Assembly: GCA_021775525.1 (NCBI GenBank)
Contig: JAJFHQ010000010.1
Span: 1 to 64,000, forward strand
Length of the DNA: 64,000 nt
Reading direction: 5' to 3'
From: Hyphomicrobiales bacterium
GTDB lineage: Bacteria > Pseudomonadota > Alphaproteobacteria > Rhizobiales > Methyloligellaceae
Shown: one piece after another, positions 28,674 through 38,677 of the stretch
How the letters are laid out: each line of letters opens with the position of its first letter
How positions within the stretch are numbered: the stretch's first letter is position 1
Program-made: the position numbers and the translations under genes
Notes under the pieces: model-generated
What the model was told of the DNA's origin: nothing
Databases searched by the model: none
The model's input: only the letters and a program-made list of their open reading frames with translations

Positions 28674-29875
28674 GTCCGTGGCTCACAATTGTCGGCGTTA
28701 ATGATGATGGGCCGAATGGCCTGGCGCCCGGACCTCGCGCGGTGATCGAAGCGGCGGACATTGTCGTCGGGTCACAGCGCATACTCGACCGTGAAGACTT
28801 GGGCGACACCGAAACGCACAATTGGACCTCACCCTTTGAGGACATGGTGACTCAGATAGAAAGCTGGCGAGGCAAGAATGTCGTTGTTCTCGCAACCGGC
28901 AACCCAATGCATTACGGCGTCGGTGCAACGCTGATCCGCCATATTCCTGCTGAAGAGATGACAGTCATCCCGGCCCCCTCGGCCTTTTCGCTTGCTGCGG
29001 CAAGACTGGGATGGCCGGTGCAAAGTCTGGAAATGATTTCACTCCATGGCCGGCCCGTCTCCCTGCTGCATCCATTTGTGCAACCAGGCGCCAAACTGCT
29101 CGTGCTGATGGGAGACGGCCAGACCGTGCACAAAGCCGCATCGCTGCTCTGTGAGCGTGGATACGATGAAAGCAAGCTCACAGTTCTGGAACATATGGAC
29201 GGGCCCTATGAACGGATCGTCCGGTTGACCGCTCAGGAATGCCGCTCGCAGGATTTCGCGGACTTCAACACGCTTGGCATTGAGTGCGTGGCGGGCGTGG
29301 ATTCAAAACTGCTGCCTAGCACCCCCGGACTGCCTGACGACGCCTTTACCCATGACGGGCAACTCACAAAACGCGAGGTGCGCGCGGTCACGCTGGCGGC
29401 CCTTGGCCCCACACCAGGAGCGATGCTGTGGGATGTGGGTGCGGGCTGTGGCTCCGTCGCCATCGAGTGGATGCGGGCCGCACGCAATGCGCGGGCCATT
29501 GCCTTTGAGAAAAACAAACCCCGCATCAAGATGATCGCTGAAAACGCGGTAGCGCTCGGTGCGCCCGGACTGGAAGTGGTCGAGGGCGACGCGGGCAAGA
29601 CACTCAAAGACCATACTGTCCCCGATGCGGTATTCCTCGGTGGTGCTGTGACCAGCGAGGATGTGTTCAAAATCAGCTGGAGCGCGCTCAAACCGGGAGC
29701 GCGACTTGTCGCCAACGCGGTGACGCTGGAAGGGGAAGCCGCGCTCATTAAACGACACGAGGCGTATGGTGGTGAGCTTGTACGCATCGATATTTCGCAT
29801 GTGACGTCGATCGGTTCGCGCCGTGCACTCCGGCCGCGCATGGCCGTCATGCAATGGCGCGTGGTGAAGGAATAA
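28670..29875 (+). CDS. cobL: Precorrin-6Y C5,15-methyltransferase (CbiE-CbiT fusion)
   Basis: LTIVGVNDDGPNGLAPGPRAVIEAADIVVGSQRIL; C-terminal MLWDVGAGCGSVAIEWMRA; ATGA overlap with cobH. Confidence 0.95.
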   Translation: MSPWLTIVGVNDDGPNGLAPGPRAVIEAADIVVGSQRILDREDLGDTETHNWTSPFEDMVTQIESWRGKNVVVLATGNPMHYGVGATLIRHIPAEEMTVIPAPSAFSLAAARLGWPVQSLEMISLHGRPVSLLHPFVQPGAKLLVLMGDGQTVHKAASLLCERGYDESKLTVLEHMDGPYERIVRLTAQECRSQDFADFNTLGIECVAGVDSKLLPSTPGLPDDAFTHDGQLTKREVRAVTLAALGPTPGAMLWDVGAGCGSVAIEWMRAARNARAIAFEKNKPRIKMIAENAVALGAPGLEVVEGDAGKTLKDHTVPDAVFLGGAVTSEDVFKISWSALKPGARLVANAVTLEGEAALIKRHEAYGGELVRIDISHVTSIGSRRALRPRMAVMQWRVVKE

Positions 29876-29880
29876 CCAGC

Positions 29881-30582
29881 ATGGAGCGACGCACACTATA
29901 TGGCGTCGGTGTCGGCCCGGGCGACCCAAGGCTCATGACCATTCGAGCAGGAGAAGTCATTCGTGCAGCGGACGTTCTCGCCTATCCGGTTAACCGGTCG
30001 GGTGAAAGCCGGTCGCGATCGATCGCATCCCCTATTATCGACGGCCACGCAATCGAGCTGCCCATCCACATCCCCATGACCGTCGAACGCGAGCCGGCCC
30101 GCGCCACCTATGATGCCGCAGCGCTTGATATCGACGATCACCTCAGGGCCGGCAGCAGCGTCGCATATCTGTGCGTCGGTGATCCGCTGTTCTATGGCAG
30201 CTTTATGTATTTCGTCGCGCGGCTGGGAGAATCGCATGAAATCGAAATCATCCCCGGCGTCATCTCACTGTCAGCCTGTGCGGCACGCATGCATATGCCG
30301 CTCGGCGGCCGCAACGATGTGCTTTCGGTTGTTCCGGCGACCCTGGACGAGGACGCCCTGAGGCAAGCACTGGAGCAGGCTGACACCGCAGCCATCATCA
30401 AGGTCGGGCGACATTTTAAAAAAGTACGCGATGTGCTGCGCGCGGCTGGCCTGGCAGACCGCGCCACCATCCTTGAGAGCGCCACCGGCGAGGAGGAACG
30501 CGTCACCGCCCTGGAAGATGTGACACAAGACGATGCGCCCTATTTCTCCACCATCCTCGTGCGCCAGGGGGAATTGTCATGA
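29881..30582 (+). CDS. cobI: Precorrin-2 C20-methyltransferase
   Basis: LYGVGVGPGDPRLMTIRAGEVIRAADVLAYPVNRSGESRSRSIA…YLCVGDPLFYGSFMYF. Confidence 0.95.
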   Translation: MERRTLYGVGVGPGDPRLMTIRAGEVIRAADVLAYPVNRSGESRSRSIASPIIDGHAIELPIHIPMTVEREPARATYDAAALDIDDHLRAGSSVAYLCVGDPLFYGSFMYFVARLGESHEIEIIPGVISLSACAARMHMPLGGRNDVLSVVPATLDEDALRQALEQADTAAIIKVGRHFKKVRDVLRAAGLADRATILESATGEEERVTALEDVTQDDAPYFSTILVRQGELS

Positions 30583-32393
30583 GTGCTCCTGCAGCAATCG
30601 TCGTACTGGGGTCGTCAGGTCTTGAAACGGCGAAAGCCATCAAGGCGAAACTGGCTGGCGCGGAAATTCACGGGCTGGAGAACCGCGCAAACGATACCGA
30701 TGTCATTTTCGACAAGGCCACCGACCATATGGCTAACCTGTTCAACAAAGGGCGCCCCGTCATCGGCATCTGCGCATCCGGCATCCTGATCCGAGCGCTT
30801 GGGCCGTATCTCGCCAACAAGCAGGAGGAGCCCCCCGTCATCGCCGTGGCCGAAGACGGTTCCGCCGTCGTACCGCTGCTCGGCGGCCATCACGGCGCGA
30901 ATGACATGGCACGCGAAATTGCCGATACATTAGCCGTCACGCCAGCCATCACCACGGCTGGAGACATTCGCTTTGGCGTGGCGCTCGATGCGCCGCCCCC
31001 TGGCTGGTCACTCTCCAACCTGGAGCACGCCAAGGACGTCATGGCCGCGCTCCTTTCAGGAGCCAAGGCCCACATTTGCGGCAATGCCCCCTGGCTGGAA
31101 CACGCTGGTCTTCCCCTCACTGAAAAAGGCGAGGTAGAGCTGGTCGCGACCCACATGGCTGAACAGGGCTCGCCGTTGAGGCTTGTTTACCACCCACATT
31201 GCCTTGCGCTCGGCGTGGGGTGCGAACGCGACTGCGAGGCTGACGAACTTATCGAGCTGGTTCAGAACACCCTCGAAGCCAACAACCTTGCACCAGAAGC
31301 AATCGCCATTGTCGCTTCGCTGGACCTCAAGGCCGATGAAACGGCGGTTCATACACTAGCCAAACATATCGGCGTGCCTGCCCGCTTTTTTACTGCCGAT
31401 GCGTTGAACGAGCAGGCACCGCGACTCAAGAACCCGTCCGACGTGGTTTTACGGGAAGTGGGTTGCCCCGGCGTATCCGAGGGTGCGGCCCTTGCCTGTG
31501 TGGGCAAGGATGGCGCCCTCATTGTTGAGAAGTCCAAATCGACGCGCGCCACATGCGCTCTTGCACTCGCACCGGTTCCAATTGACGCCTCAACTGTTGG
31601 CCGCGCTCGCGGACATCTGTCCGTCGTGGGTGTTGGCCCTGGCGGCGAGGCATGGCGCAGTGCCGAAGCGGTTTCACTTCTGCGGCAAGCGACTGACTGG
31701 GTGGGCTACGGTCTTTATCTCGACCTTGTTTCAGATTTGGCGGGAGCGACCCGCGAGCATCGATTTGGTCTTGGCGAAGAAGAAGTCCGCGCACGCCACG
31801 CGATGGAGTTGGCCGGGGAAGGCCGCAACGTGGCACTCATCTGTTCAGGCGATGCAGGCATTTACGCCATGGCGAGCCTCGTTTTCGAGTTGCTGGATAC
31901 CGGCAGCAGCGGCGCGGCTCTCTCCGATGCCGCAAGCCGCGTTGACATCACCGTCGCGCCGGGCATCTCGGCACTTCAGGGGGCAGCCGCAAAAGCAGGT
32001 GCGCCACTGGGGCATGACTTCTGCGCCATTTCGCTGTCGGACCTTCTCACGCCGTGGGAGGCTATCGAGAAGCGTATTCATGCCGCTGCGGACGGTGATT
32101 TTGTTGTCGCCTTCTACAACCCGAAATCACGCCGCCGCACGGACCAGCTTGGACGCGCCATTTCTATTCTGGGCGCACATCGCCCCGGCGACACGCCGGT
32201 CATCATTGCCGCCAGCCTCGGCCGACCGGACGAACGCATCACCACAACAAGGCTTGTCGCGTTCGACCCGGAACTGGTGGACATGCTGAGCATTGTCATC
32301 GTGGGGTCCAGCACCACCCGGCGCATTGCCAAATCACGGCCGGAACGCATCTACACACCGCGCGGTTACGAGACCAAGGAGCACTCGTCATGA
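30579..32393 (+). CDS. cobJ: Fusion of CbiG (cobalt-precorrin-5A hydrolase-like/CobE) and precorrin-3B C17-methyltransferase (CobJ)
   Basis: N-terminal IGICASGILIRALGPYLANK…AVVPLLGGHHGAND (CbiG); central CobE/CbiG C-domain (LALGVGCERDCEADEL); C-terminal LSVVGVGPGGEAWRSAEAVSLLRQATDWVGYGLYLDL (CobJ). Confidence 0.93.
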   Translation: MSAPAAIVVLGSSGLETAKAIKAKLAGAEIHGLENRANDTDVIFDKATDHMANLFNKGRPVIGICASGILIRALGPYLANKQEEPPVIAVAEDGSAVVPLLGGHHGANDMAREIADTLAVTPAITTAGDIRFGVALDAPPPGWSLSNLEHAKDVMAALLSGAKAHICGNAPWLEHAGLPLTEKGEVELVATHMAEQGSPLRLVYHPHCLALGVGCERDCEADELIELVQNTLEANNLAPEAIAIVASLDLKADETAVHTLAKHIGVPARFFTADALNEQAPRLKNPSDVVLREVGCPGVSEGAALACVGKDGALIVEKSKSTRATCALALAPVPIDASTVGRARGHLSVVGVGPGGEAWRSAEAVSLLRQATDWVGYGLYLDLVSDLAGATREHRFGLGEEEVRARHAMELAGEGRNVALICSGDAGIYAMASLVFELLDTGSSGAALSDAASRVDITVAPGISALQGAAAKAGAPLGHDFCAISLSDLLTPWEAIEKRIHAAADGDFVVAFYNPKSRRRTDQLGRAISILGAHRPGDTPVIIAASLGRPDERITTTRLVAFDPELVDMLSIVIVGSSTTRRIAKSRPERIYTPRGYETKEHSS

Positions 32394-33163
32394 TGGTCCA
32401 TTTCATTGGTGCGGGACCCGGTGCGCCTGATCTCATTACCGTACGTGGACTGGACCTCATCAAGCGCTGCCCTGTGTGCCTGTATGCAGGGTCGCTGGTG
32501 CCAAGAGAGGTGGTTGATGCCGCGCCCAAAGACGCCCGTGTGCTGGACACCGCTCCCATGGCGCTGGAAGAAATCATCGCGGAAATGGAAGCGGCCCATT
32601 CACGCGGCGAAGATGTGGCGCGGGTGCATTCCGGCGACCCGTCGCTCTATGGTGCAATCGCCGAGCAGATGCGCCTGCTCGTTGCGCGTGGCATTGCTTA
32701 CGACATCATACCCGGCGTGCCAGCATTTGCCGCCGCCGCCGCCGCGCTTGGCACAGAGCTGACCCTACCGGAGATCGCCCAGACCATCATCCTCACTCGC
32801 ACGAATGGCAAGGCGTCGGTCATGCCGGAGGGTGAGTCGCTGGAGCTGTTAGGGGCATCGGGAGCGACGCTTGCGATTCACCTCTCAATCCGCAACCTGA
32901 AATCCATTGAGCGCGCACTTGTTCCCCATTACGGTGCGGATTGTCCCGTGGCCGTCGTCTACCGGGCAAGCTGGCCGGACGAGCAGATCATTCGCGGCAC
33001 ACTCACCGACATCTGGGGCAAGGTGCGCGAGGCCAAAATCACCCGCACGGCACTGGTCCTGGTCGGACCCGTTCTGGGGGAGAGCCAGTTCCGCGACTCC
33101 GCACTCTACGACGCCACTTACGAACATGTGCTGCGCAACCGGAAGACGAAGGCCGCAACCTAG
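32390..33163 (+). CDS. cobM: Precorrin-4 C11-methyltransferase
   Basis: VHFIGAGPGAPDLITVRGLDLIKRCPVCLYAGSLVP…VHSGDPSLYGAIAEQM. Confidence 0.96.
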   Translation: MMVHFIGAGPGAPDLITVRGLDLIKRCPVCLYAGSLVPREVVDAAPKDARVLDTAPMALEEIIAEMEAAHSRGEDVARVHSGDPSLYGAIAEQMRLLVARGIAYDIIPGVPAFAAAAAALGTELTLPEIAQTIILTRTNGKASVMPEGESLELLGASGATLAIHLSIRNLKSIERALVPHYGADCPVAVVYRASWPDEQIIRGTLTDIWGKVREAKITRTALVLVGPVLGESQFRDSALYDATYEHVLRNRKTKAAT

Positions 33164-33909
33164 CCGAGTGTTCGCTCGATCAACGACAGCATCTCATCCA
33201 CGCTCGAAGCCGTATCGAGCGGCGGCTTGCCGGGCCGCGCAATCATGACCACGGGCAATCCCAGTTCCCGTGCGGCCTCAACCTTGGCGTAGGTGGCATC
33301 GCCACCGGAATTCTTGGTCACCAGAACGCTGATGTTCCTTTCCTGCATCAGTGTCTTCTCCTGCTCAAGTGTGAATGGCGGGCGGGCGCGCAGCACTTCC
33401 GCCTGAACGGGCACGGCCTCGTTCGGTGGCTCTATCATGCGCGCCACCACGTGGATATTCTCGCGCGCGAAGAAGGGTCCCACCTCCTGCCGTCCGATAG
33501 TCACCAACGCCCGCGCACCGGCCGGGATCACGCGCGCGGCTTCTTCAATATCCACCACGAGTTTCCAGTCATCCCCGGCCTGATGTTCCCATGGGGCACG
33601 CTCAAGCCACAAACAGGGCACTTCCGTCCGCGTGCTTGCCTTGGCTGCATTGGCGGAGATTTGCGCGGCGAAAGGATGCGTCGCGTCGACCATGAGCGCG
33701 ATGTCGTCTTCGCGCAGATAGTCAGCCAGCCCTTCCGCCCCGCCAAAGCCGCCCGTACGCACCTCACCGGCAATTTTTGAGGGCTTGGCCGTGACGCCGG
33801 CAAGCGAAGTCACGGGCGAAAAACGCGCATCGCTCTCAAGGCGCCCAGCCAGCAGCCGTGCCTCGACCGTCCCGCCCAGGATGAGTATGCGTGCACTTTC
33901 ATTCGGCAC
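33160..33909 (-). CDS. cobK: Precorrin-6A reductase
   Basis: ILILGGTVEARLLAGRL…LMVDATHPFAAQIS…VLVTKNSGGDATYAKVEAARELGLPVVMIARP. Confidence 0.95.
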   Translation of the reverse strand: MPNESARILILGGTVEARLLAGRLESDARFSPVTSLAGVTAKPSKIAGEVRTGGFGGAEGLADYLREDDIALMVDATHPFAAQISANAAKASTRTEVPCLWLERAPWEHQAGDDWKLVVDIEEAARVIPAGARALVTIGRQEVGPFFARENIHVVARMIEPPNEAVPVQAEVLRARPPFTLEQEKTLMQERNISVLVTKNSGGDATYAKVEAARELGLPVVMIARPGKPPLDTASSVDEMLSLIERTLG

Positions 33910-34993
33910 GGGCGATCACCTCTCCTTGCCGGTCAACAACAACAATATCCACTTTGATGTCAAAGCTACGGAGCGTGTCCCGTGCGGTTTTCAGGGCATG
34001 GAGCGCCACTTCATTCGCGATGTCGATGTCTTGTGCCGTTGCTGCCTGAAGCACCTCAAGCGCGGTGTTCGCCTCTCGCGCCCGCGCGCACAAATCCGCA
34101 TCTGAGCCAGCTTCTTTCAGGCACGCTGCGAGCCAGTCGAAATCTACCTGTGAGCGCCCGGAATGAAGATCAAGCCGCCCTTGTGCAAACTTGGTCATCT
34201 TGGCGAAGCCACCTGCAACGGTGACACGGGGCACGGGATGGGTGCGCAGATATTTGAGCATCCCGCCGACAAAATCGCCCATGTCGATCAGCGCCTGATC
34301 GTCAAGACCGTGCAGTTTTTTAACAGCAGCTTCCGAGGTCGACCCCGTCGCCCCTGCCAAGTGGGTGAGACCAACAGCACGCGCGACATCTATTCCCCTG
34401 TGGATGGCGTGTATCCATGCCGAGCAGGAAAAGGGATGTACGATGCCGGTGGTTCCGAGAATGGATATGCCGCCTTCGATGCCAAGGCGCGGATTCCAGG
34501 TTTTTGAAGCCAGCTCAAGTCCGCCGGGCACGGAAATTTCGATCTCGATATCCGGGGCGGCATTGTTTTGTTCCGCCACCGCCTCGACCACGTCCTGCAT
34601 CATTTTGCGCGGAACGGGATTGATGGCAGCTTCACCCGGCTCAATAGGAAGACCTGGCTTGGTCACTTTTCCAACACCTTCGCCAGCCTTGAAGGTGATC
34701 CCCATCCCCCTCTTCCCATGACGCACGGTCGAGACAATGAGTGCGCCATGGGTGACATCGGGATCATCACCCGCATCTTTGACAATCCCGGCCCGCGCCC
34801 ATCCCTCGCCTGCCTCTTCCAAGGCCAAGGCAAAGCTCGGCGTTTCCCCCTTTGGCAGGGTGATTTCAACCGGGTCGGGAAAGGTTTTTGCCAGCAAAGC
34901 AGTGAGCGCTGCTCGCGTCGCAGCAGTGGCGCAGGCGCCCGTTGTCCAGCCGCGTTTGAGCGCTGATGCATTTTGGCTGGTTGTGGCAGACAT
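33899..34993 (-). CDS. cbiD: Cobalt-precorrin-5B (C1)-methyltransferase CbiD
   Basis: LKRGWTTGACATAATRAALTALL…GGISILGTTGIVHPFSCSAWIHAIHRGIDVARAVG. Confidence 0.95.
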   Translation of the reverse strand: MSATTSQNASALKRGWTTGACATAATRAALTALLAKTFPDPVEITLPKGETPSFALALEEAGEGWARAGIVKDAGDDPDVTHGALIVSTVRHGKRGMGITFKAGEGVGKVTKPGLPIEPGEAAINPVPRKMMQDVVEAVAEQNNAAPDIEIEISVPGGLELASKTWNPRLGIEGGISILGTTGIVHPFSCSAWIHAIHRGIDVARAVGLTHLAGATGSTSEAAVKKLHGLDDQALIDMGDFVGGMLKYLRTHPVPRVTVAGGFAKMTKFAQGRLDLHSGRSQVDFDWLAACLKEAGSDADLCARAREANTALEVLQAATAQDIDIANEVALHALKTARDTLRSFDIKVDIVVVDRQGEVIARAE

Positions 34994-35017
34994 GATCGGA
35001 CTTTATACACTCAAGGC

Positions 35018-35887
35018 ATGATGTCCGACCCCGCTAACAAGAAAAATTCCGCGCCCTGCAAAGAGGCGGCACCAAAGGGTTTCGCTGCGCTGGACGCCTC
35101 TGGCTTCCCCGATTTCGCGCCGGGCTCCGTATGGCTTGTGGGCGCGGGACCGGGCGCGCCGGGCCTGCTTACCCTGCTTGGCTACCATGCGCTCTCCAAT
35201 GCCGATGTGATCGTCTATGACGCGCTCGTCAGTGACGCCATTCTCGAGTGGCGGCGCGAGGACGCGGAACTGGAATTTGCCGGCAAGCGTGGCGGCAAGC
35301 CCTCCGCAAAGCAGCAGGATATTTCTCTCAGGTTGGCGGATCTGGCCAGGCAGAACAAGCGCGTGCTGCGTCTCAAGGGCGGTGACCCACTGATGTTCGG
35401 ACGCGGCGGTGAGGAATGCCAGATGCTGGCCAAATCCGGCATCGCATTCCGCATTGTGCCGGGCATTACGGCGGGCGTGGGCGGGCTCGCCTATGCGGGC
35501 ATCCCGACAACACACCGCGACACCAATCACTCGGTGCTGTTTCTCACCGGCCATGATTCCAGTGGGGATGTTCCAGCCGGCGTCGACTGGGAAAAAGTCG
35601 CCAGTGCGTCGCCTGTGATCATCATGTACATGGCGGTTCGCAACCTGCCGAAAATCGCAACGACACTGCTCGGATTCGGGAGGGATAAGAATGAGCCGGT
35701 GGCCGTCATTTCTAATGCCTCCATGCCGGAACAGTCCGTCCATGTCACGACCCTTGCGGCCCTGCCTGACAATCGCGACGTCACAAAACTACCCACACCC
35801 GCACTCGTCGTCATCGGCAAGGTGGTCGATTTCCATGAAGATCTCGGCTGGTATGTGAAGGCGCTTCGGGAGAGCACCCTTGGCTAA
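35018..35887 (+). CDS. cobA: Uroporphyrinogen-III C-methyltransferase
   Basis: VWLVGAGPGAPGLLTLLGYHALSNADVIVYDALVS…VLRLKGGDPLMFGRGGEE…GIPTTHRDTNHSVLFLTGH. Confidence 0.96.
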   Translation: MMSDPANKKNSAPCKEAAPKGFAALDASGFPDFAPGSVWLVGAGPGAPGLLTLLGYHALSNADVIVYDALVSDAILEWRREDAELEFAGKRGGKPSAKQQDISLRLADLARQNKRVLRLKGGDPLMFGRGGEECQMLAKSGIAFRIVPGITAGVGGLAYAGIPTTHRDTNHSVLFLTGHDSSGDVPAGVDWEKVASASPVIIMYMAVRNLPKIATTLLGFGRDKNEPVAVISNASMPEQSVHVTTLAALPDNRDVTKLPTPALVVIGKVVDFHEDLGWYVKALRESTLG

Positions 35888-37187
35888 CCCGCGCGGGCTG
35901 GTGATCGCCGCGCCCTCGTCGGGTGCCGGAAAAACGCTCGTGACCCTGGGGCTGCTGCGCGCATTGGCACGATCGGGGACCCTCGTGTCCTCTGCGAAGG
36001 CCGGGCCGGACTATATCGATCCGCGTTTTCATGAGGCAGCCAGCGGGCGTACCTGTTTCAATCTCGATGGCTGGGCCATGCGAGAGGACCTTATTTTGAG
36101 TCTCGCGGCGCAACGCGCTCGCGACACCGAGTTGATACTCATTGAAGGCGTCATGGGATTGTTCGACGGAGCAGCAGGCGGCGGCGGTTCAACTGCCGAT
36201 CTGGCGGCCACGATCGGGTTGCCGGTGGTCCTGGTTGTTGACGCCAAGTCGCAAGGGCAATCAGCGGCGGCAATCGTGAAAGGCTTTGCCGAGTTCCAGG
36301 ACGGCTGCCGGATCTCGGGTGTGATTTTCAACCGCGTGGCCAGTGAGAGCCACGCGGCCATCGTCACGGACGCGGTACAGCCGCTGGGCATCCCCGTACT
36401 TGGTACGGTAAGCGAAGACCGCGCCATCGTCGTGCCCTCGCGGCATCTCGGTCTCGTCCAGGCCAGCGAACATGAAGCGCTTGAAGTCTTTCTCAACCGT
36501 ACGGCAGATCTTCTCGATGAGGGTATCGATCTCGAGGCGCTTGCCGGACTTGCCCAACCCCTTGCTCCACCGGGCAAAGCTTCACAACCTCTCCCGCCTC
36601 TGGGCCAGCGCATCGCGGTGGCACGCGATGAGGCTTTCGGGTTTGCCTATCCGCACCTGCTTGAGGCGTGGCAATCAGCGGGGGTTGAGGTGATGCCTTT
36701 TTCACCCCTGGCGGATAAGGCTCCTGACACCAACGCCGATGCTGTCTACCTGCCCGGCGGGTACCCGGAACTCCATGCAGGCCGCCTGGCGGCAAACGGC
36801 GTCTTTCTGGCTGGATTGAAGCAGGCAGACGGACGCGGCGCGCTCATTTACGGCGAGTGCGGAGGCTTCATGACGCTGGGAGACTATCTCATCGATGCTG
36901 AAGGTTCGCGCCACCAGATGGCGGGGCTTCTGCCGCTTGGCACGAGCTTCGCCGAACGCGGTCTCAAGCTCGGCTACAGGTGGCTCACCCACTCAAGCGC
37001 CCTGCCCTTTCCACAAAAATTACGCGGTCACGAATTTCACTATTCCACGCTGCACTGGCAAGGTGAGGGCGACGCGCTGTTCGAGGCAGAAGACTCACGT
37101 GGTGACAAGCTTGGCAAGATCGGCCTGGTGCGTGACAATGTGATGGGCTCTTACGCCCACATCATCGATATGGAAGGCGGTTCATGA
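35880..37187 (+). CDS. cobB: Cobyrinate a,c-diamide synthase
   Basis: GLVIAAPSSGAGKTLVTLGLLRAL…EGVMGLFDG…YLPGGYPELHAGRLAAN…GECGGFMTLG. Confidence 0.96.
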   Translation: MANPRGLVIAAPSSGAGKTLVTLGLLRALARSGTLVSSAKAGPDYIDPRFHEAASGRTCFNLDGWAMREDLILSLAAQRARDTELILIEGVMGLFDGAAGGGGSTADLAATIGLPVVLVVDAKSQGQSAAAIVKGFAEFQDGCRISGVIFNRVASESHAAIVTDAVQPLGIPVLGTVSEDRAIVVPSRHLGLVQASEHEALEVFLNRTADLLDEGIDLEALAGLAQPLAPPGKASQPLPPLGQRIAVARDEAFGFAYPHLLEAWQSAGVEVMPFSPLADKAPDTNADAVYLPGGYPELHAGRLAANGVFLAGLKQADGRGALIYGECGGFMTLGDYLIDAEGSRHQMAGLLPLGTSFAERGLKLGYRWLTHSSALPFPQKLRGHEFHYSTLHWQGEGDALFEAEDSRGDKLGKIGLVRDNVMGSYAHIIDMEGGS

Positions 37188-38677
37188 GTGCAGCACTCAT
37201 GATACAGGGCACGGGCTCGGACGTTGGCAAATCGCTGATTGTCTCGGGTCTTGCCCGTGCGTTTACCGCGCGGGGGCTCACCGTGCGCCCGTTCAAGCCG
37301 CAGAACATGTCGAACAATGCCGCAGTAACATCTGACGGCGGCGAGATCGGCCGGGCGCAAGCCTTGCAAGCGCGAGCCTGCAACACCGCGCCGACCACCC
37401 ACATGAACCCTGTGCTTCTGAAACCTGAAACCGACACAGGAGCGCAAATCATCGTTCGCGGGAAGCGCCATGCCACCATGAAAGCCCGTGAATGGATGGA
37501 CAAGCGAGCAGGCTTCATGTCCGCAGTGCTGGAGAGTTTTGAGCATCTGGAACGCGAAGCCGACCTCGTGCTGATCGAAGGTGCGGGCAGCCCGGCGGAG
37601 ATCAACCTGCGCGAGGGCGATATCGCCAATATGGGCTTTGCCCACGCGGCGGATGTACCCGTTCTGCTTGTTGGCGATATTCACCGGGGCGGCGTGATTG
37701 CCAGCATCGTCGGCACTTTCGAGGTGATTTCACGGGAAGACGCCGACCGAATTGCGGCCTTCCTCGTGAACAATTTTCACGGCGATACATCACTGTTCGA
37801 GGAAGGCGTGCGCACACTCGTTGAGCGCACCGGGCGTCCCTGCGCTGGTGTCATTCCGCATTTCGCCGATGCTTCAAAATTGCCGGCAGAAGATGCCGTC
37901 GTGCTTGATCATGTGAAGTCGCGGACAAGCGGCAAAATCATGATCGCCGTGCCGCGTCTCTCGCGTATTGCAAACTTTGATGACCTGGACCCGCTTGCCC
38001 ACAGCCCAGATGTGACATTGAACATCGTACAGCCCGGGCATCCACTCCCCATGGATGCGGACCTCATTCTCCTGCCGGGCAGTAAATCCACCCTTGCCGA
38101 TCTCGCTTACCTTCGCGGGCAGGGCTGGGACATCGACATATTGGCCCATGCACGGCGCGGTGGCCGCGTACTGGGGCTGTGTGGCGGGTACCAGATGCTC
38201 GGGCGCGCGTTGCATGATCCTGACGGAGTTGAAGGCACCCCGGGAAGTGCTGAAGGTCTTGGCCTGCTGGATATGGAAACCACGCTCAACGGCGACAAGA
38301 CCCTCGCGAATGTAAACGCGCTGCACGTTCCAAGCGGTGAAAAGCTGATCGGGTATGAAATCCATCTGGGACAAAGCGATGGCCCCGACTGCGCCCGGCC
38401 TTTCGCGGAAATCTCCGGCCGCAAGGATGGCGCCATTTCCGCAAACGGACTTGTTGAAGGCACTTATCTGCATGGTGTCTTTTCATCCGATGGCTTTCGT
38501 GGCGCATATCTCGCACAGCTCGGCGCGACTGCCACGCAGCCGCATGCCCATGATGCGATGGTTGACGCCACCCTCGATACTCTTGGCGCGCATTTGGAAT
38601 CCCATTGCGACCTCGATCTGCTGTATGACATCGCAAAATCCCGGACGCCGGCACATCGCCAGAAAGCGGTGTCATGA
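37184..38677 (+). CDS. cobQ: Cobyric acid synthase
   Basis: MIQGTGSDVGKSLIVSGLARAFTARGLTVRPFKPQNMSNNA…GLCGGYQMLGR. Confidence 0.96.
   Translation: MSAALMIQGTGSDVGKSLIVSGLARAFTARGLTVRPFKPQNMSNNAAVTSDGGEIGRAQALQARACNTAPTTHMNPVLLKPETDTGAQIIVRGKRHATMKAREWMDKRAGFMSAVLESFEHLEREADLVLIEGAGSPAEINLREGDIANMGFAHAADVPVLLVGDIHRGGVIASIVGTFEVISREDADRIAAFLVNNFHGDTSLFEEGVRTLVERTGRPCAGVIPHFADASKLPAEDAVVLDHVKSRTSGKIMIAVPRLSRIANFDDLDPLAHSPDVTLNIVQPGHPLPMDADLILLPGSKSTLADLAYLRGQGWDIDILAHARRGGRVLGLCGGYQMLGRALHDPDGVEGTPGSAEGLGLLDMETTLNGDKTLANVNALHVPSGEKLIGYEIHLGQSDGPDCARPFAEISGRKDGAISANGLVEGTYLHGVFSSDGFRGAYLAQLGATATQPHAHDAMVDATLDTLGAHLESHCDLDLLYDIAKSRTPAHRQKAVS

Noticed and set aside
28082-29929. Multiple antisense ORFs of 180-208 aa across cobH/cobL
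   Set aside because: Opposite strand encodes confidently recognised B12 enzymes; the antisense ORFs are low-complexity Ser/Arg/Ala shadow frames.
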